Shown: positions 52,420 through 62,561 of the stretch, piece by piece
Layout of the letters: every line of letters begins with the position of its first letter
Position numbering within the stretch: the first letter of the stretch is position 1
DNA from: Streptomyces scopuliridis RB72
GTDB lineage: Bacteria; Actinomycetota; Actinomycetes; Streptomycetales; Streptomycetaceae
DNA: 64,000 nucleotides
NCBI RefSeq assembly: GCF_000718095.1
Contig: NZ_JOEI01000025.1
Location: 1 to 64,000 of the forward strand
Direction: 5' to 3'
Made by a program: the position numbers and the translations under genes
Notes under the pieces: model-generated
The model's database searches: none
What the model saw: the letters and a program-made list of their open reading frames with translations, nothing else
What the model was told of the DNA's origin: nothing

Positions 52420-53406
52420 CTACTTCTTGACCAGACCTTTGGACTCCAAGTACTCCTTGGCGACATCCTCCGGCTTCGCCCGCTCGGCATCGACCTTGAG
52501 GTTCAACTTCGCGAGATCGTCGGTCGTCAGCGCGTCGGTCAGCTTGCCCAGGACATCGGCTATCTCCGCCGAACCGGCGTCCTTGGCATTGACCACCGGC
52601 AGTACGTTGTCGGCGTTCTGGAGCTTCTTGTCGTCCTCCAGCACGACGAGTCCGAAGCTGTCGAGCGTGCCGTCGGTGGTGCTGCTCAGGACCACCTGGT
52701 CCACACCGTCCTTGACGGCCTGCTTGGACTGCGGGGTGCCGACTCCCTTGGGGTCGATGCCCGCCACGTCGATGCCGTACGTCTTCTTCAGGCCCGGTGC
52801 GCAGAAGGGCCGCACCTCGCACTCGTCGCCCGCCGCGATCTTCACCTTGAGCTTCGACTTTCCAAGATCGGAAAGCGTCTTCAGCTTGTTCTTCTCGGCG
52901 AATTCCTTGGTGACGGCGAAGGCATTCTGGTCAACCGCCTGACCGGCGGGCAGCACCTTCAGTCCGCGCGGCTCGGCGAGCTTCTTCAGCTCGGCGACCG
53001 TGGCGGCGGAGTCGCTGGACGCGAGCGGCTTCTCCTCGGCCGCCTTCGCTCCGTTCACCTTGGCGTTGAGGAATTCCGTGATCGTCGCGGCGTATTCGGG
53101 CACCACGTCGATCTCGCCCTTCTCCAGGGACGGTTCGTACAGCTCACGGTTCTTCACCGTGGTGACGGACGTGGAGTAGCCGGCGTCGCCCAGGATCTGG
53201 GCGTACAGCTCCGCCAGCACCTTGGACTCCGTGAAGGCCGCCGCGCCGATGACGAGCGAGCCCTTCTTTCCCGAGCCGGATCCGGAACCGGAGTCGGCGG
53301 AGCCGCTCTTGTCCTTCTCCAGGCTGTCGCCGCCGCACGCGGCGAGCGAGGTGGTCAGGGCCACCACTCCCAGTACGGCACCCGCGAGGCGCGAGGTCTT
53401 GCTCAT
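52420..53406 (-). CDS. Glycine betaine/choline-type ABC substrate-binding lipoprotein
   Basis: A 328-aa OpuAC-type binding protein from ATG 53406. Lipoprotein signal with hydrophobic LAGAVLGVVALTTSL and lipobox LAAC (Cys23), then a Ser/Gly linker and the GAAFTESKVLAELYAQIL, PEYAATITEFL and VDQVVLSSTTDG stretches common to quaternary-ammonium binding proteins. It lies after two permease genes on the same strand, the typical OpuC-like order. It captures compatible solutes such as betaine, choline or proline betaine. Exact ligand not readable from sequence. Confidence 0.9.
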   Translation of the reverse strand: MSKTSRLAGAVLGVVALTTSLAACGGDSLEKDKSGSADSGSGSGSGKKGSLVIGAAAFTESKVLAELYAQILGDAGYSTSVTTVKNRELYEPSLEKGEIDVVPEYAATITEFLNAKVNGAKAAEEKPLASSDSAATVAELKKLAEPRGLKVLPAGQAVDQNAFAVTKEFAEKNKLKTLSDLGKSKLKVKIAAGDECEVRPFCAPGLKKTYGIDVAGIDPKGVGTPQSKQAVKDGVDQVVLSSTTDGTLDSFGLVVLEDDKKLQNADNVLPVVNAKDAGSAEIADVLGKLTDALTTDDLAKLNLKVDAERAKPEDVAKEYLESKGLVKK

Positions 53407-53443
53407 GAGGTTCACCATCTCCAAGAAGCCAGAAGGTCGGTCG

Positions 53444-54136
53444 TCACACGGTCGTGCGGGAGGGCCGGGCGGCGAGCGACGGCGCCGGGTCGATGACCCG
53501 GTCCAGCGCCACCAGCACGCCTTCGACGAGCAGCGCGAGCAGCGCGACGAGAAGCGCACCCGCGACCACCTGCGGGGTGTTGTACGTGTTGAAGCCGGCG
53601 GTGATGATCCGGCCGAGGCCGCCCTGTCCCACCATCGCCGCGATGGTGGCGGTGGCCACCACCTGTACGGAGGCCGAGCGGAGCCCGGTCATAATCAGCG
53701 GGTACGCGAGGGGCAGCTCCACCCGTACGAAGAGCTGGCGCCCGGACATGCCCATCCCCCGGGCGGCCTCCACGACCGCGCTGTCCACCTCCCGCATCCC
53801 GACGTAGGCGTTGGTCAGCAGGGGCGGCACGGCGAAGAGCACCAGCGCGATGATCGTGGGCACCGAGCCCGAGTTGCGCAGCGGCGAGACCATGAACAGG
53901 GCGAGCACGGCGAACACCGGCACCGCCCGGCCCACATTGGAGATATTGATCGCGAGGGCGCCACCCTTGCCGATATGCCCCAGATAGAGCGCTATGGGCA
54001 GGGCTATGGCGCACGCCAGCGCGAGCGCGACCCCGCTGACGAAGATGTGCTCCTCCAGCCGCCGCCACACCCCGCTGTCGCCGGACCAGTTGGCACCGGT
54101 CGTCAGCCAGCCGAACGCCTCTCCCAGAACTCCCAT
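53444..54136 (-). CDS. Betaine-type ABC transporter permease (second)
   Basis: A 230-aa OpuCB/OpuCD-like permease. About five membrane helices and the EAA loop reading VEAARGMGMSGRQLFVRVELPLAYPLIMTGLR, which docks the ATPase. ATG 54136 lies 2 nt after the stop of the other permease. With its partner it forms a heterodimeric channel fed by the lipoprotein encoded just downstream. Confidence 0.92.
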   Translation of the reverse strand: MGVLGEAFGWLTTGANWSGDSGVWRRLEEHIFVSGVALALACAIALPIALYLGHIGKGGALAINISNVGRAVPVFAVLALFMVSPLRNSGSVPTIIALVLFAVPPLLTNAYVGMREVDSAVVEAARGMGMSGRQLFVRVELPLAYPLIMTGLRSASVQVVATATIAAMVGQGGLGRIITAGFNTYNTPQVVAGALLVALLALLVEGVLVALDRVIDPAPSLAARPSRTTV

Positions 54137-54138
54137 GG

Positions 54139-54873
54139 TCAGCCCACCGCCTTCACGGCACCGGCCGGCCCGGTCGGCGCGGCCTTACGGCGGGACGTAC
54201 GCGCCGGGCGTATGCGCGTCCAGGGCGTCAGCAGCCGCTGCACTCCGAGCAGCAGCAGATCGGCGACGACGGCGAGCAGCACACACAGCACCGAGGCCGT
54301 CAGCACCTGCGCCTTGAAGAAGCTCGGCAGCGCGTCCTCGATGAGATTGCCGAGCCCGCCCCGGCCGACGATCGACCCGACCGTGGTCAGCGCGACCGTC
54401 GACACCGTCGCTATGCGCAGGCCCGCCATCAGCGCGGGCAGCGCCAGGGGCAGCTCGACCTCCCAGAGCAGCCGCCCCGGTCCGTACCCCATCCCGCGGG
54501 CCGCCTCCCGTGCCTCTTCCGGCACCGATTCGAGCCCCGCGATGATGTTCCGCACGAGAATGGTCAGTGAATAGAGCACCAGGCCGGTGATCACCAGACC
54601 GGCGGAGAGCCCGAAGAGCGGCAGCAGCAGCGAGAACATCGCCAGCGACGGAATCGTGTAGAGCAGCGTCGTCAGCCCCAGCACCGGTCCGGCGAATGTC
54701 GGTCTGCTCCGCGCCAGCAGGGCCAGCGGAAATGCCACCAGCAGCCCTATGACGACCGAAACCGCGGTGATCCACACATGCTGGACCGTGGCGTCGATCA
54801 GCTCCTGGCTACGGGAGCGGAGATATTCCCCGCAGATCCAGTCGTTGGCCGCCAGGCACCCTTGCGTACTCAT
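54139..54873 (-). CDS. Betaine-type ABC transporter permease (first)
   Basis: A 244-aa permease of the same family as its neighbour, with six hydrophobic segments and the EAA motif EEAREAARGMGYGPGRLLWEVELPLALPALMAGLR. ATG 54873 is the first codon of the permease-permease-binding protein operon. Its promoter shares the 141-bp divergent region with the ATPase gene at 55015. Confidence 0.92.
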   Translation of the reverse strand: MSTQGCLAANDWICGEYLRSRSQELIDATVQHVWITAVSVVIGLLVAFPLALLARSRPTFAGPVLGLTTLLYTIPSLAMFSLLLPLFGLSAGLVITGLVLYSLTILVRNIIAGLESVPEEAREAARGMGYGPGRLLWEVELPLALPALMAGLRIATVSTVALTTVGSIVGRGGLGNLIEDALPSFFKAQVLTASVLCVLLAVVADLLLLGVQRLLTPWTRIRPARTSRRKAAPTGPAGAVKAVG

Positions 54874-55014
54874 CCATCCCCGCCTCCCCCGTCTTCCCGA
54901 ACGTATGTATGGCTCTATGTCCTGGCGACCCTAACCCCGACCACTGACATTCGCGGAAGCCCGCCACATTCCAGCAACATGGCCTTCACACAACACGCCG
55001 CACAATGGGGAACC

Positions 55015-56187
<1,173 letters not shown>

Positions 56188-56208
56188 GTGCCGCCCGATG
56201 GCGGCGCG

Positions 56209-57321
56209 TCAGTACGAGTAGAGCCGCCCGCTCATCCACTCCAGGGCCGGCGGGATCTCCCGGCGCCAGGTGTTGAAGTTGTGCCCGCCGCTGTCGAGGA
56301 TGATCGACGACACGTGCGAGGGCGCCCTGACCTTGCTGATGAACGTCTGTGTGGCCTTGAGATTTCCCTCACCCTTCTTGGACGAGGTGACCAGGAGGGA
56401 GACCTTGCCCTGCGGCCGGTTGTCCAGGCTCCACAGCAGATCGGAGCGGTTCCGCAGCTGCTTGTCGCCCCGGAAGAGATCACCGGTCGTCGGGTCGACG
56501 GGCGCTTTGTAGTACGCCGAGAGCCCGACGCCCACGGAGTACCGCTCCGGATGGTGCATGGCGATCTTCAGCGCGCAGTAGCCGCCGGTGGAGTTGCCGA
56601 TGATGCCCCAGCTCTTCGGCTCGCGCCCGACCCGGTACGTCCGGGACACCGCCAGGGGCAGGTCCTTGGCGAAGAACGTCTCGGTCTGCGGCCCGCGGGG
56701 GATGTCCACGCACTCGGTGTCCCTCGGCGGCGCCACGGTGGGCCGCAGCATCACCAGCACCATCGGCTGCATCTTGCCGTCCTTGGCCAGCTGCCAGGCG
56801 GTCTTCGGATAGTTCAGCCCCTTGACCAGGTTCTCCGCCATCCCCGGATAGCCGGTGAGCACCACGGCGACCGGGAAGGTCCGGTGCGCGAACCCCGGCC
56901 GGAAGTACTCCGGCGGGAGATAGACGTACGCGGTGCTGTCGATCCCGGATTTCGGGCCGCTGACGACGATCCGCTGGACCTGGCCTGCCACCGAGGGCTC
57001 CGAACCGCCCGGAGTGGGCGTCTGCTGGGTGTCCATCACCGTCACATGATTCCCGCCGGCCGAGTGGTCGACGACCGCCCCCAGGTCCTGCTTGCGCCCG
57101 AACAGGTCGGACCACGAACCGTAGAAGAGGAAGGAGTTGTTGGCGACGAGACCGACCGCCATGAACACCGCCACCTGCGTGGCGAACAGCAGTCCGACCC
57201 GGCCGAGCACGACACGCGGCGTACTCCGCGACAGCCGGGGCCAGAGCCAGATGGTCACGACGAACAGCGCAACAGCCAGCAGGACGGCCAAGGCCAGGAC
57301 TTTACGGCTGGTGAGACCCAT
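56209..57321 (-). CDS. Membrane-anchored esterase/acyltransferase-like alpha/beta hydrolase
   Basis: A 370-aa protein from ATG 57321. Two N-terminal membrane segments (ALAVLLAVALFVVTIWLW and LGRVGLLFATQVAVFMAVGLV) are followed by an extracytoplasmic alpha/beta hydrolase of the esterase D/antigen 85-like family. The nucleophile elbow is GNSTGG near residue 237; an Asp and His (GGHNFNTWR near the end) complete the triad. Substrate unknown; wall, lipid or xenobiotic esters are possible. It is divergent from the MprF-like gene and converges with the ATPase gene. Confidence 0.86.
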   Translation of the reverse strand: MGLTSRKVLALAVLLAVALFVVTIWLWPRLSRSTPRVVLGRVGLLFATQVAVFMAVGLVANNSFLFYGSWSDLFGRKQDLGAVVDHSAGGNHVTVMDTQQTPTPGGSEPSVAGQVQRIVVSGPKSGIDSTAYVYLPPEYFRPGFAHRTFPVAVVLTGYPGMAENLVKGLNYPKTAWQLAKDGKMQPMVLVMLRPTVAPPRDTECVDIPRGPQTETFFAKDLPLAVSRTYRVGREPKSWGIIGNSTGGYCALKIAMHHPERYSVGVGLSAYYKAPVDPTTGDLFRGDKQLRNRSDLLWSLDNRPQGKVSLLVTSSKKGEGNLKATQTFISKVRAPSHVSSIILDSGGHNFNTWRREIPPALEWMSGRLYSY

Positions 57322-57467
57322 GTCGACCGAGCTTTCTCCTGTGAGATTTTCCGAAACGCTGAGGAACCCGACCCCCCAAACCCCCGTCCTAGAGGGCGCA
57401 AAATGTCCGGCCCGCGAAGAAGAAGCGGACAAGGACACCACACTCTCTCGCGGAACCACGGGAAGCG

Positions 57468-59366
57468 ATGTCTGTGACGCTAGATGGGGATAAATCAGGA
57501 TCGGTTCCGGATCGGTCACAGCACAACACGGGCATACCTCCCAAGCCACTGACACGCCGTCCGTTCCGGCGGACCCGCCGTCTGTTCCGCGGCCCGCGCC
57601 CCGAATCCGTCCCCGCGCTGGTCGGCACCGCCTGCACCCTCGTCGGGCTGCTGGACATCGCCGCCGGGGTCTTCCCCCGCTTCCGCCACAGCCGGATGCA
57701 CACCGTCGCGGAGGTGCTGCCGGGGGCGCTCGGCCCGCTGTCCGCCGCGCTCTCCATCAGCGTCGGCGTACTCCTCCTGCTGCTCGCGCACGGTCTGAAA
57801 CGCCGTAAGCGGCGCGCCTGGCAGGCCGCGGTCGTCCTGCTGCCCGCGGGCGCCGTGGCGCAGTTCGGCTACCGGCACTCGCTCGTCGGCGCCCTGCTCT
57901 CGCTGGTCCTGCTCGCCCTGCTGCTGCGCCACCGCGGGGAGTTCGCCGCCCTGCCCGACCCGCGCAGCCGCTGGAAGGCGCTGGCCAACTTCTTCCTGAT
58001 GGGCGCGGGCTCCATCGGCCTCGGGCTGATCATCGTCAGCGTCCATCCGCACCGGACCGTCGGCAATCCCGGCCTGGCCGAGCGGCTCGAACATGTGCTG
58101 TACGGCCTGTTCGGCATGGACGGGCCCATCGACTACAACGGCATCGTGAGCGGCACCGTCGGGGACTCCCTCGGCGCGCTCGGCCTGCTCACCGCCCTCA
58201 CCACCGGCTATCTCGCCTTCCGCCCCGAACACCCCGCCGCCCGTCTCACCGAGGACGACGAGCGGCGGCTGCGCGCCCTGCTCGCCCGGCACGGCGGCCG
58301 TGACTCCCTCGGCCACTTCGCGCTCCGCCGCGACAAGGGCGTGGTCTTCTCCCCCAGCGGCAAGGCCGCCGTCTGCTACCGCGTCGTCTCCGGGGTGATG
58401 CTCGCCAGCGGCGATCCGATCGGCGATGTCGAGGCCTGGCCCGGCGCCATCGAACGCTTCATGGACGAGGCCAAGGCCCACTCCTGGACCCCCGCCGTCA
58501 TGGGCTGCAGCGAGACGGGCGGCGAGGTCTGGACCCGCGAGACCGGGCTCGACGCGCTGGAGCTCGGCGACGAGGCGGTGGTGGACGTGCCGGATTTCTC
58601 CCTGCACGGACGCGCCATGCGGAACGTACGCCAGATGGTGAAGCGCATCGAGCGCGCCGGCTACGAAACGCGGGTACGGCGCGTCCGTGATCTCTCCGAC
58701 GGCGAGCTGGCCAGGATCCGCCGCGCCGCCGACGACTGGCGCGGCACCGACACGGAACGCGGCTTCTCCATGGCCCTCGGCCGGATCGGCGACCCCGCCG
58801 ACGGCGACTCCGTGATCGCCACGGCCCACAAGCCCGGCGAGGACGCGACCGGCCCGTACGGCGACCTGAAGGCCGTCCTCCACTTCGTCCCGTGGGGTAC
58901 GGACGGGATGTCCCTGGACCTGATGCGCCGCGACCGCTCCGCCGACCCCGGTATGAACGAACTGCTGATCGTCGCCTCCCTGCACGCCTCCCCCGCGCTC
59001 GGGGTGGAGCGGGTCTCCCTCAACTTCGCGATGTTCCGCTCGGCGCTCGCTCGCGGCGAACGGCTGGGCGCGGGACCGGTCCTGCGCGGCTGGCGGGGGC
59101 TGCTGGTCTTCCTCTCCCGCTGGTTCCAGATCGAGTCGCTGTACCGCTTCAACGCCAAGTTCCAGCCCCGCTGGGAGCCGCGCTACGTGGTCTTCCGCAG
59201 CACCGGCGAACTGCCCAGGATCGGCTTCGCCGCGATGCAGGCCGAAGGCTTCGTCACCCTCTCGCTGCCGCGCCCCCTGCGCCGCCTCGCCCGCGACCGT
59301 CACCCCCGCCCCTGCGCCCACGACACCGCAAGCCCGCCCGACCCAGAGGTCCGTACGGCCTACTAG
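57468..59366 (+). CDS. MprF/LysX-like membrane protein with lysyltransferase-type domain
   Basis: A 632-aa protein. Residues 40-250 hold about six membrane segments; the C-terminal 330 residues form the DUF2156/GNAT-like domain of phosphatidylglycerol lysyltransferases (RDSLGHFALRRDKGVVFSPSGKAAVCYRVV, GMSLDLMRRDRSADPGMNELLIV, LFFLS-like RWFQIESLYRFNAKFQPRWEPRYVVF). Such enzymes transfer an aminoacyl group from tRNA to phosphatidylglycerol, lowering surface charge and giving resistance to cationic peptides. There is no lysyl-tRNA synthetase domain fused here. As I recall, the S. coelicolor counterpart belongs to the SigE regulon. Start ATG 57468. Confidence 0.88.
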   Translation: MSVTLDGDKSGSVPDRSQHNTGIPPKPLTRRPFRRTRRLFRGPRPESVPALVGTACTLVGLLDIAAGVFPRFRHSRMHTVAEVLPGALGPLSAALSISVGVLLLLLAHGLKRRKRRAWQAAVVLLPAGAVAQFGYRHSLVGALLSLVLLALLLRHRGEFAALPDPRSRWKALANFFLMGAGSIGLGLIIVSVHPHRTVGNPGLAERLEHVLYGLFGMDGPIDYNGIVSGTVGDSLGALGLLTALTTGYLAFRPEHPAARLTEDDERRLRALLARHGGRDSLGHFALRRDKGVVFSPSGKAAVCYRVVSGVMLASGDPIGDVEAWPGAIERFMDEAKAHSWTPAVMGCSETGGEVWTRETGLDALELGDEAVVDVPDFSLHGRAMRNVRQMVKRIERAGYETRVRRVRDLSDGELARIRRAADDWRGTDTERGFSMALGRIGDPADGDSVIATAHKPGEDATGPYGDLKAVLHFVPWGTDGMSLDLMRRDRSADPGMNELLIVASLHASPALGVERVSLNFAMFRSALARGERLGAGPVLRGWRGLLVFLSRWFQIESLYRFNAKFQPRWEPRYVVFRSTGELPRIGFAAMQAEGFVTLSLPRPLRRLARDRHPRPCAHDTASPPDPEVRTAY

Positions 59367-59433
59367 GGCGTGTTTCGGAAGTCCCGCCTGCCTGGCGACG
59401 CCTGGCAGGCGGGACTTCCGAAACACGCCCTAG
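59363..59433. repeat. Perfect 30-bp-arm palindrome after the MprF-like gene
   Basis: Arms 59363-59392 and 59404-59433 are exact reverse complements over 30 bp, beginning CTAGGGCGTGTTTCGGAAGT, with an 11-nt loop. The palindrome overlaps the stop codon of the MprF-like gene. It should terminate transcription, but its length and the recurrence of CTAGGG-type ends (compare 21512-21564) suggest a mobile or REP-like intergenic element. I recall similar GGGCGTGTTTCG palindromes in other streptomycete genomes. Confidence 0.88.
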
Positions 59434-59488
59434 ACGCCGGGATCTCGCCGGGCGGCCCGCCCCCGGGGAGACCCCCTAGGGTGGGCGT

Positions 59489-60346
59489 ATGAGTACGTTG
59501 CGCGCGCGGGGCACGGTCGAGGGGCTGCCGGAGTGGGACCGCTGTGCGGTCATGGGGGTCGTCAATGTGACGCCCGACTCCTTCTCCGACGGTGGTCGCT
59601 GGTTCGACACCACCGCCGCCATCAAGCACGGCCTCGATCTCGTCACCGAGGGCGCGGACCTGGTGGACGTCGGCGGCGAGTCGACCAGGCCCGGCGCCAC
59701 CCGCGTGGACGAGGCCGAGGAGCTGCGGCGCGTCGTCCCGGTCGTACGGGGCCTGGCGGCCGAAGGCGTCACCGTCTCCGTCGACACCATGCGCGCCTCC
59801 GTCGCCGAGCAGGCGGTCGCGGCCGGCGCGGCGCTGGTCAACGACGTCAGCGGCGGACTCGCGGACCCGGCCATGGTGCCCGCCGTCGCCGCCGCGGGGG
59901 TGCCCTTCGTGGTGATGCACTGGCGCGGCTTCAGCGAGCGGATGAACAGCCATGCCGTCTATACGGACGTCGTCGCGGAGGTCGTCGCCGAACTGCGCGC
60001 GCGGATGGACGCGGTGATAGCCGGAGGCGTCGCCCCCGAGCGGCTCGTCATCGATCCCGGCCTCGGCTTCGCCAAGCAGGCCGAGCACGACCTCGCACTC
60101 CTCGCGCACCTCGCCGACCTGCGCGTCCTGGGCCGGCCGCTTCTGGTCGCGGCCTCCCGTAAACGCTTCCTCGGGCATGTCCTCGCCGGCGAGGGCTCCC
60201 CGCCGCCCGCCCGCGAGCGCGACGCGGCCACCGCCGCCGTCTCCGCGATCGCCGCCCACCAGGACGCCTGGGCGGTCCGCGTCCATGAGGTACGGGCGAC
60301 CGCCGACGCGGTACGGGTGGCCCGCGCCGTCGAAGGAGCCCAGTGA
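59489..60346 (+). CDS. folP: Dihydropteroate synthase
   Basis: Joins p-aminobenzoate to 6-hydroxymethyl-dihydropterin pyrophosphate; the sulfonamide target. The 285-aa TIM barrel has both signatures, VMGVVNVTPDSFSDGG and DVGGESTRPGA, plus VSVDTMRASVAEQA, NDVSGG, LVIDPGLGFAKQAEHDL and a final KRFLG loop. Start ATG 59489. It overlaps the NTF2-like gene by GTGA and begins the folate operon folP-NTF2-folB-folK. Confidence 0.97.
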   Translation: MSTLRARGTVEGLPEWDRCAVMGVVNVTPDSFSDGGRWFDTTAAIKHGLDLVTEGADLVDVGGESTRPGATRVDEAEELRRVVPVVRGLAAEGVTVSVDTMRASVAEQAVAAGAALVNDVSGGLADPAMVPAVAAAGVPFVVMHWRGFSERMNSHAVYTDVVAEVVAELRARMDAVIAGGVAPERLVIDPGLGFAKQAEHDLALLAHLADLRVLGRPLLVAASRKRFLGHVLAGEGSPPPARERDAATAAVSAIAAHQDAWAVRVHEVRATADAVRVARAVEGAQ

Positions 60347-60801
60347 CCGCGCGTACAGACATCGAACAGGTCGAGGTGGCCAACACCGCGTTCTACGAGG
60401 CCATGGAGCGCGGTGACTTCGACGCGCTGTCCGCGCTCTGGCTGGACGGCGAGGCCGACGGGATCTCCTGCGTCCACCCGGGCTGGCCCGTACTCACCGG
60501 CCGCGGCGAGGTGCTCCGCTCGTACGCGCTGATCATGGCGAACACCGAGTACATCCAGTTCTTCCTGACCGATGTCGTGGTGTCCGTCTGCGCCGACACC
60601 GCGCTGGTGACCTGCACGGAGAACATCCTCAGCGGCGGCCCCGCCGAGGAGAGCGGCGAGCTGGGACCGCTCGTCGGCCAGCTGGTCGTCGCCACCAACG
60701 TCTTCCGCCGCACACCCGAAGGGTGGAAAATCTGGTCACATCACGGCTCACCGGTACTGGCCGAAACCGATGAGGAAACGGACGACGAGACACCCGCGTG
60801 A
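60343..60801 (+). CDS. NTF2/SnoaL-like fold protein in the folate operon
   Basis: A 152-aa alpha+beta cone protein from GTG 60343. It has the SnoaL-like N-terminus (VEVANTAFYEAMERGDFDALSALW), ISCVHPGWPVLTGRGEVLRSY and a final WKIWSHHGSPV. Many such domains bind small ligands or are enzyme partners. The GTGA overlap with folP and its conserved place before folB suggest a pterin- or folate-linked role, but no catalytic function is known to me. Its C-terminus is Glu/Asp-rich. Confidence 0.8.
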   Translation: MTARTDIEQVEVANTAFYEAMERGDFDALSALWLDGEADGISCVHPGWPVLTGRGEVLRSYALIMANTEYIQFFLTDVVVSVCADTALVTCTENILSGGPAEESGELGPLVGQLVVATNVFRRTPEGWKIWSHHGSPVLAETDEETDDETPA

Positions 60802-60990
60802 GTGGGTAAGCAGCCCCTGCGGGCCGATCGGCGGGACCCGGGCAGGGGCAGCTGCCGGGCAGACCCGCACCTGTCCCTCACCCCCGCACGAGAGCACTGT
60901 CCGTGCCCGCGGGTAGATTCAAATGAGGGCACCGCGCCGACCGCACCCGGCCGGGTGCCCCGACGACCAACGACAGCAGGAGTGATTCGC

Positions 60991-61350
60991 GTGGATCGTG
61001 TCGCGCTGCGCGGCCTCAAGGCCCGCGGGCATCATGGCGTCTTCCCCCGGGAGCGCGAGGAGGGCCAGACCTTCATCGTGGATCTGATGCTCGGCCTCGA
61101 CACCCGCCCCGCGGCTGCCGACGACGACCTCGCGAAGACCGTGCACTACGGGATCGTGGCCGAAGAGGTCGTGGAGGTCGTCCAGGGAGAGCCGGTCGAC
61201 CTGATCGAGACGCTGGCGGAACGGATCGCCCAGCAGTGCCTGAAACATGACGGCGTCCAGGAGGTCGAGGTGGTCGTACACAAACCGGACGCCCCGATCA
61301 CCGTCCCCTTCGACGATGTGACCATCACCATCACCCGGAGCCGAGTATGA
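60991..61350 (+). CDS. folB: Dihydroneopterin aldolase
   Basis: Cleaves 7,8-dihydroneopterin to 6-hydroxymethyl-dihydropterin and glycolaldehyde. The 119-aa T-fold protein from GTG 60991 (AGGAG 8 nt upstream) has RVALRGLKARGHHGVFPREREEGQ with the active-site Glu, VHYGIVAEEV, and EVVVHKPDAPI with the catalytic Lys. Normal length. It is followed by folK with an ATGA overlap. The 189-nt gap before it may carry an internal promoter. Confidence 0.96.
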   Translation: MDRVALRGLKARGHHGVFPREREEGQTFIVDLMLGLDTRPAAADDDLAKTVHYGIVAEEVVEVVQGEPVDLIETLAERIAQQCLKHDGVQEVEVVVHKPDAPITVPFDDVTITITRSRV

Positions 61351-61961
61351 GTGTGTTTTCCGCCAACGGTCCCCAGGGCGACCCGACCGTACAGCCGGTG
61401 CCCGCCTCCGTGGTCGCGCAGGTCGACGCCGCGGACAGCACGTTGTCCAACCCGAAACGCGCCGTGGTCTCCCTCGGCTCCAACCTCGGCAACCGTCTGG
61501 AGACGATCCAGGGCGCCATCGACGCCCTGGAGGACACCCCGGGCCTGCGCGTCAAGGCTGTCTCCCCGGTGTACGAGACCGAGCCCTGGGGCGTCGAGCC
61601 CGGCTCCCAGCCGACCTACTTCAACGCGGTCGTCGTGATCAAGACGACGCTGCCGCCGTCCTCGCTGCTGGAGCGCGGCCAGGCCATCGAGGAGGCCTTC
61701 GACCGGGTCCGCGAGGAGCGCTGGGGGCCGCGCACCATAGACGTGGACATCGTGGCGTACGCGGACGTCGTCTCGGACGACCCGCTGCTCACCCTCCCCC
61801 ACCCCAGGGCCCATGAGCGCGCCTTCGTCCTCGCCCCGTGGCACGACGTGGACCCGGAAGCGCAGGTCCCGGGCCATGGCTCGGTCGCCGAGCTGCTGGC
61901 GGACGTCGACCGCGGCGGCGTCCAGACCCGGACCGATCTGGAACTGCGCCTGCCCGAGTAG
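61347..61961 (+). CDS. folK: Hydroxymethyl-dihydropterin pyrophosphokinase
   Basis: Transfers pyrophosphate from ATP to 6-hydroxymethyl-dihydropterin. The 204-aa protein has VSLGSNLGNR, SPVYETEPWG, the PPK signature ERWGPRTIDVDIV and LPHPRAHERAFVL. An N-terminal extension of about 40 residues (before PKRAVVSLG) is longer than the E. coli enzyme (159 aa); this is common in streptomycetes. It overlaps folB by 4 bp. Confidence 0.96.
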   Translation: MSVFSANGPQGDPTVQPVPASVVAQVDAADSTLSNPKRAVVSLGSNLGNRLETIQGAIDALEDTPGLRVKAVSPVYETEPWGVEPGSQPTYFNAVVVIKTTLPPSSLLERGQAIEEAFDRVREERWGPRTIDVDIVAYADVVSDDPLLTLPHPRAHERAFVLAPWHDVDPEAQVPGHGSVAELLADVDRGGVQTRTDLELRLPE

Positions 61962-62029
61962 TGGTTAGGGTCGGTACGGCGCGTGTCAGCACGGCGAGGG
62001 TCGGTACAGCGAAGCGAAGGGCTTTCTCG

Positions 62030-62521
62030 GTGAAGCAGTTGCGGATCGGCGTCCTCGCCGGCCTGTTCGTGGTGGCGGGTGTGCTCTCCTGGGGCGCCGC
62101 CCGCCTGTGGGACTCGTTCGGCACGCTGCCGAGCGTCCCCCTCGCGGCGCCGATCGTGCTGGCGGTGATCGCCGTCGTCCTGACCGCGACGGCCCTCTCG
62201 CTGCGCGCCCGGCTGAGGGCCCAGCGGGAGCGCCGCCCGGGCGCGCAGGGCGTGAACCCCCTGATGGCGGCCCGCGCGGTCGTCTTCGGCCAGGCCAGCG
62301 CGCTGGTCGCGGCCCTCGTCTCCGGCATGTACGGCGGCACGGGCGTCTTCCTGCTCGGCTCCCTCGACATCCCCGCCCGCCGCGACCAGGCCATCTACGC
62401 GGCCTTCTCCGTTCTGGCGGGCATCGCGGTGATCGTCGCGGCCTTCTTCCTGGAACGCGTCTGCAAACTCCCGGAAGACCACGACAAAAACGGCACCGCC
62501 CCGGCGGGCCCCGCCGCCTGA
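62030..62521 (+). CDS. DUF3180 membrane protein
   Basis: A 163-aa protein from GTG 62030 with four membrane segments (GVLAGLFVVAGVLSWGAARL, APIVLAVIAVVLTATAL, AVVFGQASALVAALVSGMYGGTGVFLL, FSVLAGIAVIVAAFFLE) and a short charged tail. DUF3180 proteins typically sit next to folK in actinobacteria and are uncharacterised. Upstream, 61971-62011 contains a GTCGGTAC-type direct repeat. The gene ends 40 nt before the convergent folE. Confidence 0.82.
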   Translation: MKQLRIGVLAGLFVVAGVLSWGAARLWDSFGTLPSVPLAAPIVLAVIAVVLTATALSLRARLRAQRERRPGAQGVNPLMAARAVVFGQASALVAALVSGMYGGTGVFLLGSLDIPARRDQAIYAAFSVLAGIAVIVAAFFLERVCKLPEDHDKNGTAPAGPAA

Positions 62522-62561
62522 AGCGGGCGCCCCTCGGGCGGCCCTGCTCGGACGGCCCGGC

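Noticed and set aside
57440..57480. SigE promoter before the MprF-like gene
   Set aside because: GGAAC occurs at about 57455-57459, but the nearest TCTG/GTC-type -10 is about 13 nt away, too close, and would leave the chosen start inside or before the promoter.
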